Source: Prunus persica
Lineage: Eukaryota > Streptophyta > Magnoliopsida > Rosales > Rosaceae
Assembly: GCF_000346465.2 (NCBI RefSeq)
Contig: NC_034014.1
Coordinates: 2,222,854-2,286,853, forward strand
DNA length: 64,000 nucleotides
Direction of reading: 5' to 3'
Below are positions 12,644-24,646 of the stretch, in pieces. A model generated the notes under the pieces. The model was given only the letters and a program-made list of their open reading frames with translations. It was not told the origin of the DNA and ran no database searches. Numbering within the stretch: position 1 is the stretch's first letter; each line of letters begins with the position of its first letter. The position numbers were made by a program, and so were the translations under genes.

Positions 12644-15057
12644 ATGGAAGCTCTCTCATTTCGAAGCTTACTTCAACTCCCATCTACTCTCAGAACTCCA
12701 AGGTAAAACTCATCCTCTCAATTCAGGAATTCATTCAATAATGGCAATCAAACTGAATAAAACCAAAATTCTGTTCTTTACTGCTTTTATTGAATTCCAA
12801 TATTGTAAATTGCTTTTCATTGTCCTGATTGGAGTTAAATTGGCATCTGGCAATTTCAAGTGATTAAAATTTATGTCATCTGTCATTTGATTATGCTTCA
12901 TAAATTCATGTTTTGGTTTCAGTTTTTTGAGTGTCTATTGGTTATGTTATTGTGCATAAAGCAGTTATGTTGAGAAAGAGCAACCTAAGAACACTGTGGC
13001 TAAGAACTTGCATGAAAGACTTCACTCATCAGCACCCAAAAGATTACCAAGAAGGCTGCTTTTGCAGTTTATGGGATTCTCTCCAATCCTTTCACATCCT
13101 GTTTTTGCTGCACCAGTGCCAGGGATGAAGGAACCTGAAGTCATTCGGTAAAATTTTGTATGTGGGTCTTTGTTTATTTCCATTTCTGTTCCCATTTTGT
13201 ACTTGAAATTTAAGCTCAAATTTGGAGCCGGCTTCTTATTCAAAGAAAAAAAAAAGGGGAAGTGTGAGTCTCATATGCAATGTTGTTTCGAATTTGAAGC
13301 GTCCAGGACCTTAAAGCTTCCCAGCGGTGTGAGGATTCAAGGTACATAGTCTAGAGAATTCTAAAGATTCCATATGATAATTGCTCAAGAATGATTTTGG
13401 GGTATTTGATATGTTGTTCATTGATGTGGTCTGACACTTTAGACATTAAGAATTAATTTGCATGAATAAGATGTTCAATGATTATGCAGTATTGCCCATT
13501 GGCATTATCTCTTTCCATATTCTACGAAATGAATATCTGTGCCTGGTCTGTGACTTGAATTTCATTTGCTCCATGCATGATCTTTTCATACTGAATAACC
13601 ATTTAAGATATGAGATGTGGTCTTTCCATGAGCTATTTTATGTCATTTATGCTCTAAATGTTGAAACTGTACGGAACTCAGTGACTTGCCCATTAGATAA
13701 AATGTCATACTTTAACCAAGGAAAAAGGTTTGTTCGTTCTGAGGTTAACATTAATCCCAGGTTTCCTTTTTGAATGACCATTTAAGACATGAGAGTGCTG
13801 TTTTTATTGTATGACATCTGAGCTCCCAATGTTGAAAATTTGTACATGGAATTGAGTCACATTCCCATTGGATAAATTTCATACTTCAACTTAGTAGAAA
13901 GGGATCTTGCATGCGTATAATCAGTTTTGTTCTTTTAGGTTAATGTTAATCCATAGTTTCCTTTCTGTAGAGATTGTTGAAGGGCAAGGATCAGCAGCCA
14001 ACGAAGGAGATTTGGTTGAAATTAACTATGTATGCAGGCGCACAAATGGATATTTTGTTCATAGGTAGACTCTGTACATTCTGTTGAATTTATGATCAAT
14101 GCCATGTGTACAAATTCCTTGCTTCCATTATATCATACCTCAGTCTTCAACTTTCCCGAATGGAATATGTTTTGGTGTAGCACTGTAGATCAATTCAGTG
14201 GAGAAAGCACACCTGTGATACTTCCTTTGGATGAAAAACAGGTTAGTTATTGTTTCATTGATACATGTGGAGTCCCTTTGATGATCATGCCATTAATGTG
14301 TTACATAATCGCTCATTCAGATTATAGCAGGCTTGAAGGAGGTTCTAGTTGGCATGCGGATTGGCGGTATGTTCTAATATAAAGCTGCAATTTTTAACAA
14401 CCGGAGGATCCGCTTATGTCATATGCTGGGTTTTAACTCTTTTTTAAGATGATGGTAAAAACTTTTTAAAAAAAAGACAAAGTACAGTTTTTGAATGCCT
14501 CCACCTGATTATCATCCTTGGCTCCCTGCTTCTGGCTTGATATTTTTCCCCATTCTTCTGTACTTCAGAATTTACTACTTGAATAGGGCATCTTGAAAAA
14601 ATTTCACCATCCTTAATGTTTCTTATGTTCGTTGATCTGAGTTAGAAGGATTGGAAATATAAATAAGCTAGAAAATATTGTATCCTCTTCATGTCTTGGA
14701 AATTGGTATGATGTATAAGGCTAATGTTATTAACCTAGGGATAATCTGTTTTCAGTTTTGCTATCACTTGCACAGACTTATTAAAAGCACTCACATTCTT
14801 TTCAGGAAAGAGAAGAGCGTTGATACCTCCTTATGTGGGTTACATAAATGAAAACTTAAAACCAATTCCTGAAGAGGTAAAACCCAACAATCATGATTCA
14901 TTTCCTGAACTTTGTTGTTAAATGGGTTCGTTTTGCCCACAGAACTAAAATAATATACACTTGTGTGTGTTGGTTGCAGTTTGGCCCTAGACGCAGCCTT
15001 TTGTCTCATGTAAACGAGCCCTTGATATTTGAGGTGCAGCTCTTGAAAGTGCTATGA
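12644..15057 (+). CDS. FKBP16-1: Chloroplast lumenal FKBP-type peptidyl-prolyl isomerase FKBP16-1
   Basis: Immunophilin of the thylakoid lumen. Eight exons (12644-12702, 12965-13147, 13307-13341, 13971-14064, 14181-14241, 14321-14366, 14806-14876, 14980-15057) encode 208 aa. The first ~20 residues (MEALSFRSLLQLPSTLRTP) look like a plastid transit peptide. A second targeting signal follows, with a twin-Arg (LPRRLLLQ), a hydrophobic stretch and a cleavage-like VFAAP, as in Tat-imported lumen proteins. The FKBP domain contains GDLVEINYVCRR, STVDQFSGES and PPYVGYINENLKPIPEEF. The start at 12644 was chosen because it joins in frame with exon 2; the longer frame starting at 12570 does not. A transposon ends 141 bp upstream, so promoter and leader must be very short or lie partly in the element. 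Confidence 0.9.
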
Positions 15058-16350
15058 GTTTAACTTCATAACATGTATTCAAAACACTTGTACCAACATT
15101 CTTTGGTCTAAGTTTTTGCACCTGAATGATTTATAACTACTGGGACCTTTGATCCCAAGATTACCTTGAATATACATTATTTTTCATGACCTTGACAGAT
15201 TCTTGCAGAAGTTGCATAAAAACTGCAGTCTAATTTACAATGCATTGCAAGTGGATTGGCAAAAAAAATTTCCAAGTTCAAACTATTTTAAAGAAATACT
15301 TGAAAAATGACATTTTGAGATGCTGCTAGATGTTTGCCTTCATCTGCGGCTCAATGAGACTCACATATATCAACATGCATCTGAGTGTTTATGTTAGCTG
15401 TCGATGCATATAGGATTCATAATGAGACATATATCTACAACATGCATCGAGCGCGAAAGCAACCTTAAGAGAAGGGTACATACAAAACTTGTATGAGTTA
15501 CAATACACCATTTCTGGGGCCATGACAGCTGATAGCTTGGGTAAACTCAGAATTCAATCTTCATCTTGGAGTTTCCCTTCTTGAGTAATCTCCTCTCTCT
15601 ATTATTCATGTGGTTTTTAGATGACTTTCTCTTAGAACTATGCATGGTTAAAGAGTTCAACTTCAAGGGCCGAATGACTTACTTAGCATTACAATATTCA
15701 ATAGTAACTATGGAGAGTGAGGTTCTGAGTTGAAATCTCATACTTGTGTTGATAAAAGAAAAATAGTTAAACTCTGTTAGCTCATGTTTTATTTTAAAGG
15801 CAAGTTGATGGTGAGTTTAAATAAGGAAAAGGCATACAAAATCCTATCTTTGATTCAAGGTTCAAGCTTTGAAATTGAATGATCACATTAAACATGCAAA
15901 TCCAAATTACTCTTTCCCTCTGTTTTTCTTTTCTTTTTTTATAATTGCCTCTACCTTTTTTTTATTTTTTTATTTTATAAATAGGAATTATGAACCCCAA
16001 AAAGGAGAGAGAGAGGAAAACAAAAAAAAACAAAGGCCCAATGACTCCCATCCCATCTCAGAAAAATTTAAATAAAAACAGAGAAAATACAAAATATTAA
16101 AAACAAAACAAAACCACCAGCAGCAGCCAAGCCTTGCTTACTCCATAAGCCTCTACGGCCACGGTTATTCCGAAACACAGAGAGTCACAGACCAACCGCA
16201 TCGCCATATATGTCAACCTAAAAGACGTTTCGACAAAGAATCTCACAATCAAAAGCAAAAAAAACAGAAACGTGTTTTTTCTTTTATTTTCAAAATTTTA
16301 AATTCTCAGAAAGCTTAAAGCCAGCGACTGTTTGGTGAAGCAAGGAAACA
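15058..16350. other. Intergenic and SFT2 5' leader
   Basis: 3' UTR of FKBP16-1, then AT-rich spacer. The last ~100 bases before 16351 are the leader of the SFT2-like gene; part of this (from about 16273) is duplicated at 38990. Short ORFs here resemble nothing. Confidence 0.6.
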
Positions 16351-18494
16351 ATGCAAAAGATGGCACAGGAATGGTTTTCGCAGAGCGGTAGCGGCGCTGA
16401 CGACTCGCAGAATACCTCGTCTTCCTTGTTAGCCGATTGGAACTCTTATGCCGCTTCACAATCTACAGATGAGAGCTCCTCCTTGGGCCTGGGCTTCGAT
16501 CTCGAATCTGCGGTCCGTTCTGCTAACGATACCGTTTCAGGGACTTTCAGCGTGTATGTTCATATCTGATCTTAGTCTCCTGCCAAATTAACTCAGCATT
16601 TTACTTACGGTATACTTATTTATGGGTGAATTTGGTAATGGGTTTTTGATTTTGTGTATTTTACAGTGAATTTGATAATTGGGTTTTGATATTGTGCATA
16701 TTTAGTTGAACTTGATTATGGATTTTGATCCCTGCCTATATATAAGTGAGTTTGATATTAGGATTAATGATAGTTGTGCATATTTAGGTGAATTTGATAG
16801 TGAGTTTTTGAAATTATTGTATAACTAGGTGAATCTGATACTGGGTTTTTGTATGTGTATATATTAAGGTGAATCTGATATGGGGATTTTGGTTTTAAGG
16901 GGTTTAGGAACTGGTGGATTTGTAGAATAAGCTGTTCCGTTTGACCCATTTTGTAAAATTTGTGACAGGGATTATGTATGCTATAGATTTTGATGATGGA
17001 CATTTTGATTTTTGTGCTTGGATCTGTGATTTTTTTTGGACGAAGGATCTGTGATTAGTATTTGATTGAATGCATCATAATGCTTATGTTGCTTCATTCG
17101 CTGATTTAGGGTCTATGCATTTGTTTCTGATTGTAAGATTGGACTTCATTGAATTGAAGAATTGACTTATACAATGAAGGTTCATATTGTGTCTGATATA
17201 AGTTGTAGGAGTTGTGGAGGGTCCTGGCTGACAATAAGTTGCAATGAAAAAATTAGCTGAAAGTGGAGCGAATTTAAGTTAGTAGAATTTATAAACTGAA
17301 TATGTGTGCCGCCCCTTTAAAGGATTATAAGGGATCTGCAAAATTCACACTGGATTTTAAGTGGAAACCTAGGCTTTTATCTCTTAATTGTCATTCTTCC
17401 GAAATCAAAACTAAGCAAGACTCAAAACCAACAATTATTTCAATAATTATGTTGTTCGTGGATGATGGGCAGAAAGGTTATCCTGCCAATAGGGCTTATA
17501 GACAAGAATCAGGAGTTAGGGAAAAAAAGGGTGGGGTGGTGGACTGTAATTTGCTTAATCACCTGTATTCTGTTGTTCTACCCCTACCTTAGTTTTGTAT
17601 AATTTCCCTATCCCTATTGAAAGAACAAGTTTGAGATGAAAGTAAATGTTTATTCATTTTCTGGGTTTTATCTCATAATTGATGGAGTCTTTGTGTGATT
17701 TCATTGATACTTGTTTAGGGTTTCCAAAGGAGTGAGAGATCTACCTGGGAACCTCCAATCTGCCACTAGCACTGTCCCTTCAGGAAAAGCTCTCATGTAT
17801 TTTGGCTTGTTTCTAGCAACTGGGGTGTTCTTTGTTTTTATCGCATTTACCATGTTCCTTCCTGTCATGGTGTTGATGCCTCAGAAGTTTGCTATCTGCT
17901 TTACACTTGGGTGTGCTTTTATTATTGCATCATTCTTTGCACTCAAAGGCCCGAAGAATCAGCTTGCTCACATGTCTTCAAGAGAGGTAACTATATCATA
18001 CATGTACCTATTCTGTTTGTGTAACCTGTCCCAAGCATCACACGTCTAATGTTATACTTATTGTTTTCTTTTCCACAATTTATGCAGAGACTTCCATTTA
18101 CATTTGGATTTTTAGGCAGTATGGCGGGCACCATATATGTATCCATGGTGCTCCACAGCTACATTCTCTCTGTGCTCTTCTCTGTGATACAGGTATCAAA
18201 TTCTTTTCCATCCTTCTGACAATTTGAATCTTTTTTCTCCTGGCTGATGATCCCTGCTTTTTAATCTGTTTTGATATCTCTAATTGTTATATTAATCAGG
18301 AAATTTTTTATATAAAAAATGTTAATAAAGATAGTTAATTATCCTATGTGACACGGAAACTCATGTTCAAATGAAACTATCAGGTTCTGGCACTTGCATA
18401 CTATGCTGTTTCATACTTTCCCGGTGGATCTGCGGGTTTGAAGTTCCTATCTTCTGCTCTTACTTCTTCAGTCATGAGATGTTTTGGGAGGTGA
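16351..18494 (+). CDS. SFT2/Got1-like vesicle transport membrane protein
   Basis: Small four-helix Golgi membrane protein related to yeast Sft2, implicated in fusion of endosome-derived vesicles with the Golgi. Four exons (16351-16553, 17719-17986, 18088-18192, 18384-18494) give 228 aa. The N-terminal ~90 residues are polar and Ser-rich (QNTSSSLLADWNSYAA). Four hydrophobic segments follow: GLFLATGVFFVFIAFTMF, FAICFTLGCAFIIASFFAL, GTIYVSMVLHSYILSVLFSV and VLALAYYAVSYFPGG, ending SSVMRCFGR. All junctions are GT-AG and in frame. A broken duplicate of its leader, exon 1 and intron 1 lies at 38990-39111 plus 45842-46080. Confidence 0.92.
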
Positions 18495-21369
18495 CGTTGA
18501 CCTCTTCTATTTTTATGCTTGTTGCCTTGTACATTTCTTACGATTTTTTGTCAGTCTAGTTGAAGTTTGGGATGATCTGGGACACATTTCCGAGTTGAAG
18601 CCATCATGTTAAAAAATTTAAGAGTTTATTTCTTGTTTTTTTTTACCCTGAAGATGCATGTGGAAAGTTGAAAGTGCACCTTTATTTGCCAAGATTTATT
18701 TGGTTTTGATAAACATCGATTTTAGATCAATTGGAGAGAACTGGCAAGATTTGTAGTTTTTGAACTACTATCTATTTTCCCTTTGAAGATGAGGGGACAT
18801 AAAATGCTGGTGAGTGGTAACAAGAATACAAGTGAAAACCAAAATGATGTCATGTGTGATTAAGCCTTTGGGGAGGATTGTGTTGTATGCTGAATTCTGA
18901 GATTCTATTTGGGAAAACAGAGCTGATGCTTGAAGATGTAAGCCCTCTGAGATCCACCTTTGTATCATTTGTTGAGTGGGTCCCTCGTTTTAAAAGCTAA
19001 CATAGTCAACGCGAAAACACCATTGTCTTGGGTTTCTGGGTTTTTATACCTGGGCCCAAACTTAGATAATTTATTCCTCTTGTTTTAACCCAACTTATTT
19101 GGGGATTGGGCTCGTCCATTCAGCCATTCATGGTAATAGAGACATAATGGCTTAATCACATAAAACTCCATAAATTCTATGGTTAATTTCAAATTGGTAC
19201 ATAATCTTTGAAGACTACACAAACTCATACACAATTTTTTATTTTATTTTTCTAAAACCTTACATATAAGTACATCTGTCACTTAGAGCGTTAGTTTATA
19301 GGGTCTCATTTAAGTAATTCTATGTACTAATCAGATTGCTCACCACATCTTTTACATATATGAGATTGCTCACTAGCAAAGTAAGTTAGTGTGGACACTT
19401 GTGTGAGAGATATGATTAGTAAATATAGTGCAATTAGTTTATCAAAAAATTGTTTTATCATCTTCTAAAAAATACAAAAACACAATGCGTTCCAACGCTT
19501 AGTCTACAAATTTTGACTATTAAAGGTTGGTTTAGAATGGCTACAAGTTGCGCTTTAGGTAAAGGAACAAGTTTAATAAGCAATGCTAAGTCCCAAGATC
19601 ATCCTCTACCTCACACCCATTATCACTCTTAATCTTTATTAGTGGTGAGGCTAATGACAACGATATAAAATGTTTAAAAGTAGGGTGCAAACACCAAAAC
19701 CCAGGAATCATGGAAAGATGAGGACAGCAAGATTATTACTTGGCGACAAGGATTTGACCTTTGATATGGAGCTTATGCAAGAGAATGCATTGTATATGTT
19801 AAAGCCTTTGTTTTTGTAATGAAAAAATTATTGAGAAACGAGGAAGAAAGGAAGAGCCATCTTCTTCTCCACTAAGCAAAACAAAGCAAAAAACAAAGAG
19901 GCAAAGTGATGGGTTTTAAAGATCAAATGGCATCATGAGATTATATTAAACAAAACCCAAAAAGGCTAAGCCAAGTTAGTGTTCAAATGGTGAATCTTAA
20001 TTAAGCATTTCAATCTTTCTTGGGCAGCCAATCTGACTAGGTTAAAGGAAATAAATGTGAAGACAATAATAATATTTGGTCTATCAATAAGCCAGTCACT
20101 GATTGCTAAAGCATTATTATCATATCAGAGATTGGATGGTGGATTAGATCTTAATTAAAAGTGACCTAAAAGATGCTTTGGTGCTTCATGCAGTCAAGTT
20201 CTATCAGTGTTCAAATGCAAATTGCTACCCCAATCATGCATTCCAATTGACTTGACTGTTGAAAGCTACCAAGGATGTGTGGGCCTTTTAGGATAAATAA
20301 TAATTCAGATTTATACCATTTTAATTGCCAAAATAGACATGGGTTTGGTACATGATAAGAGTCTCCTTCTGCAGACATTGGGTAACAAGAAAACTATTTT
20401 CTGCTGAACTACCAAGCAATATATGGTTCATGGAGTTGGAAGTCTGTTTTGAACCAAAAAAGTTTCTGTATGCATGTGGTAACTAGTCACTTACAATAGA
20501 CATCATGTATTGGAATTGATGAGTAATTTTTTAGTGTGATTTTAACATATATATATATATACATATAGTGTTATCAATCCATTCATGTTATAATTCGTAT
20601 ATATTTATTAATGTTACATATTAAAGTATAAACTCGTCCTCTCTTACTTTTTATGATTTGAGTAAATTAGTCAATGATATTATTGAGAGGCAGATTTATC
20701 TTTTGCAATATGTCAATAGCCAAATGTTCTAACAAGATTCATCGTAATCGAGAGTCCATAGTAACACAAGTCAGTGTGTCACGATCAAATACAAGATTTT
20801 CTTGCAATTGAAAAGTAAAAATTGAAATTTTATGGACAATCACATTAGTTTTCAGTTTAATGATTAGACTTACTAAGCCAACGATAATATGGTATAACAA
20901 TATTTTTCTTGTTTTAGACGGCCGTAGACTGTATATAATAGATTTTGCTAGGCATGACAAATCTTGTTGGATCGATAATAGACCTTATTGTTATTTTGAG
21001 ATTAAAAAAAGTTTAGACTGAGAACCATATGATCATGATATAACAATCTATATAAATATTTTTCTAGACCGTATAGAATTGGTAGATAGAGGGGATCACC
21101 TACACTATAACTATAGTCTATAGGCATGACAAATCTTGTTGGATTGATATGTTTAGATTGAAAAAGTTTAGGGTTCTATCCAATTGGCCAACTCCATAGC
21201 ACGTGTGCCAAGAGCCAATGACAAAAAGTCTCTCTATGATTGGTACTACTATGGTAGACCATTCTAGGGTCCACTTCTACAATTCCAAAGAAACTCTCTC
21301 TCACTTATATTCACTATCAGCAATGCAGCATAGGATGGGATGGGAAGCCATTTTATATGTTCAAAATTT
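18495..21369. other. Intergenic, no recognisable genes
   Basis: 3' UTR of the SFT2-like gene followed by AT-rich DNA with a short TA repeat near 20550. Scattered short ORFs on both strands have no family features. Confidence 0.55.
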
Positions 21370-21481
21370 CATTTTTATTTTCATTTATGTTAGCGATATT
21401 GGAGGAGGGACGATCCGAACACTGAATCTCTAGCTCGAAAATAAATGCTTTAACCAATTGAGCTACAAACCTAGCATTGAA
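21370..21481 (-). mobile_element. Short tRNA-derived SINE with target site duplication
   Basis: Read on the minus strand it has a pol III box A (TAGCTCAATTGG, 21454-21465) and a near-consensus box B (GTTCGGATC, 21412-21420) spaced as in a tRNA, then a short A-rich tail. Identical 11-bp flanks GTTCAAAATTT (21359-21369 and 21482-21492) are the target duplication left by LINE-driven insertion. About 112 bp long. Confidence 0.8.
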
Positions 21482-21492
21482 GTTCAAAATTT

Positions 21493-22347
21493 GCTTACCC
21501 ACCACCCTTCTTCCACTCTCTCTCAAACACACATGTGCAACCCTCATGCCAAAACCAGAAACTGACAAGATAAGTTAATAAAATGCACCAAGGGAGGTTG
21601 TAACATGGCACTAACAAACCAGAAAAGCATGATGTTCATAAACTAAGACCACAACAAACATAAATATATTATAATTTCTACTCTTTTGCATCATGCAGCA
21701 GCAGTCAGTAGAAGAACTATATTCCCAGTGCCATGAGCAAAACCAGTAGGGAGGGTCAAAGATCGATCTCAGATTCCTACAACTATTGGTTGTGAATATA
21801 TCATATACGGGATGGGATCTGAAATCTAAAAGAGATTGTGATTCAGATCCAAACCACTTTCCTCATATTTTCATAACCTAGCTATAGTGTGGTGTAATAA
21901 TTGACATGAACAACATGCAAATTATCAATAATTTTGCACAAGGAAAAAAAGGACAAAATATGACTATACGAATTACTGCTAAGTGAAAAAAGTGACATCA
22001 TATCCATTCGTGCATACCAAATAATCTTTATAGTTTTTTGCTTCTAGGACAGAAAGCCTTTATCAGCGGCCTTTTCACAAAAAAAAATTATTATTATTAA
22101 AAGAAGAAGAAGAAGAAGAAGAAGAAGTGGGGTTGGAAAGGGACCATTTCAGTTAATGTTTTTCTAGCCTATATCTATATATAACATTATAGATGATGTC
22201 CTTCTCCCTTCTTTTGATGTTACTTGTTGGTGCACCTTTATATTTCTAGAGATCTTTCTCTTTTTACACTTTTTATCATCAAATGTTATTCTTTCATATA
22301 TAAATTTTTATAATAAAAAAATGGGTAAAACTTAATATTCATCTATG
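21493..22347. other. Intergenic between SINEs
   Basis: AT-rich spacer; nothing seen apart from a GAA microsatellite. Confidence 0.5.
22101..22127 (+). repeat. (GAA)n microsatellite
   Basis: Nine uninterrupted AAG/GAA triplets. Confidence 0.9.
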
Positions 22348-22361
22348 AAAGAATGAAAGAA

Positions 22362-22543
22362 ACAACCACAAGGTGAGGTGCGGTTGGCAAACTGTCACTT
22401 TCAGATGGCGAGCTACCTGGTGTCTCAATGGCAGGGGTTCGAAACTCATTGGAAGCACTTTGTGGCCAGAAACAAGCCGAATCCCAAGCCGGAATTAATC
22501 CCACCTTTCGGGTGTGAGGACACCTAGTGGTATTTACCAAAAG
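22362..22543 (+). mobile_element. SINE copy A of a tandem SINE pair
   Basis: About 180 bp with a GTGAGGTGCGGTTGGCAA head and a box B-like GGGGTTCGAAAC, ending TATTTACCAAAAG. It is flanked by 14-bp copies of AAAGAATGAAAGAA (22348-22361 and 22544-22557). The minus-strand ORF across both copies is fortuitous. Confidence 0.75.
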
Positions 22544-22557
22544 AAAGAATGAAAGAA

Positions 22558-22729
22558 GGTGAGGTGCAGTTGGCAAACTACCACCTCCATATGGCAAGCT
22601 ACCTGGTGCCTCAATGACAGGGGTTCGAAACCCATTGAAAGTACTTTGTGGTAAAAAACAAGCTGAATCCCAAGTCGGAATCAATCCCACCCTTCGGGTT
22701 GGGGGACACCTTATGATATTTACCAAAAG
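22558..22729 (+). mobile_element. SINE copy B of a tandem SINE pair
   Basis: Second, diverged copy of the same SINE in the same orientation, with box B GGGGTTCGAAAC intact and the same TATTTACCAAAAG tail. It shares the middle AAAGAATGAAAGAA with copy A and has a third copy of it at 22730-22743, so one element appears to have inserted in the target duplication of the other. Confidence 0.75.
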
Positions 22730-22743
22730 AAAGAATGAAAGAA

Positions 22744-24577
22744 ACACAAGGGGAGAAGATTGAAAGTTTCCCATGAGTATCTTCCTAATGAAGCTCATGG
22801 GCTCCATATATTTATTAGAGATGATTTGGTTATGAAATGTAAGGTGTAGAATAACCAAGAGAAAGTGAAAGATAATTTACAGTTGAAATTTGGTAAGGAT
22901 CTTTTAATCAAATCAAGGGTATTGTTCAAAACCCTGAGTGGTCTTTATCAGTAAATATTTTTATGGACCATGCATGGTGATGGTGATGGTGATGGTGTTT
23001 GTTTAACTGCAATTTTCAACTGTGCTCAATTTCTGTTTAAAAAAGTCATAATCATCTCGGGGTTAGTCTTAATATGAAAGGAAGCATATTACTACCACCA
23101 CACATTAATCCCAAGTCCCAACAAACAAACATGCAAAGGCCAATAATTTTATTAAACTCCTAAGGAGCCCGTGACATGATAATGCTAATTGCAAGGTTGG
23201 CAAGAGCGCCTAAACCCATCTGCAATATTTTAAACAAAGCTGTCTTGTTTTGTTTTGTTTTGTGGAGGTAATTTGGTTTTGATTTGTGACTAATTATAAT
23301 ACTAATTAACAACTCTGAGTTGGTGTGACTTTGTTCCTTCCAAATGAGGCCACCATTCCTTTCTTCGTTTTCTTTTAATCCTTCACAGCAAAGACCGCCC
23401 GACAGCATGAAGTTTAATTAATTTAAACATTTTTACATTTTTATTTTGCACATATTCCTCACTTCACTTCCATGTGCACTTCACTTCTCCAGCAGATTCT
23501 ACAAGTTTTATTTTATTTTAATTTTTTATAAATAAAAAAAAAACTATACATCCCCATGCTGCCTGTACAGAATAATAATAACCACTCCAGTTCCCTCAAA
23601 TTCATATAACTTTGCATTAAATAAATAAAAATATCCATTTTATTTCACCTTAATCTTAATTAACCAAAACCCAGCTGACCATTTTTAAAATTGTTCAATA
23701 TTCAAATCAAATTCTTGATTTTTTTAATTTTAATTTTACTGCTGCTGCATATGTGATGAAGTTATTAATTGAACAGAATGTGTTTTCCTCAATTGCACAG
23801 GCACATGGTACTAGCCTAGAAGCACCACAGACTTTGCTGCAGTGCAGCAGCAGCTATCAAAGATATGGCTGGCTCAGCAAATGTTACTGGCCACAAAAAT
23901 TTATGGACCACAATTTGGGGGCTCCTGCCCTGCCTTATTTAAGAAGATGCTGCCCTCTTGATTAACAGTTCCAGAGCTAAATCCATTGAATAAGTTGTTG
24001 CTGTTTCTGGTTGGTTTTGGTAACTAAGCTATCACTGTCTGAGAGCTAATCCATTAAACTGAACATCTCCTGCAGCTTGATAAGGGATGATGAGGCTGAT
24101 TTTACTCTTCAGTATATCATTCAAATCCCACTATAAAAACATGTCAGTGTTTCTTCTCCAACCAATATAATTGGATAGATGGGATGAAAACATATGCCTA
24201 AAAAGAAGAAACAAGATAGTTTAACTGTCAAAATGAGCAATAAAAAAGGGAAAGGAAAGGTTCTTTCATGACATTCAGCAGAGCTTTAATGTGACTTCTG
24301 AATGTTTTACACACCTGGTTAAAAAAAGAGGAAAAAAAAAATGATTCACTAACTTGTTTACACAAAATAACAAAGAGAGCAAAAACCAAAAACTTTCTGC
24401 CAATTAATTGACTCAGAATGAACAAAGAGTCCATTTAAAAAAATAAACCCACTTAGATAAATAAAACCAAAACCCATCTGCATCACCATCTCTAAATTAA
24501 CAACAATACCCAATTACAATATTATTAATTAATAGAATAAAGAAGTTGCTCTTGGATCCAGATCTTCTGCTTTTCTT
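22744..24577. other. Upstream region of the receptor kinase
   Basis: AT-rich, with a short (GGTGAT)n run near 22978. No ORF with family features. Confidence 0.5.
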
Positions 24578-24584
24578 CTATAAA
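24578..24584 (+). promoter_or_regulatory. Possible TATA box of the receptor kinase
   Basis: CTATAAA 63 bp before the start codon at 24647. It would give a leader of about 35 nt that begins after an out-of-frame ATG at 24591. Confidence 0.4.
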
Positions 24585-24646
24585 CAAAACATGGGGTTCC
24601 TCCCTCTACAATCCCAAAACAGATCACCTGCTCTCTTCTCTCAGCA

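Noticed and set aside
12471..12863. 130-aa ORF that includes a possible earlier FKBP16-1 start at 12570
   Set aside because: That frame runs from transposon DNA and does not join in frame to exon 2; the ATG at 12644 does.
20150..20330. Possible conserved non-coding or microRNA precursor
   Set aside because: The stretch is less AT-rich than its surroundings, but I could find no convincing long hairpin or known mature miRNA.
21396..21470. tRNA gene on the minus strand
   Set aside because: Box A and B are present but the acceptor stem and anticodon arm do not fold, and flanking direct repeats show it is a SINE.
22343..22858. 171-aa minus-strand ORF
   Set aside because: It is the reverse reading of the two tandem SINEs; the internal repetition of the protein reflects the repeat.
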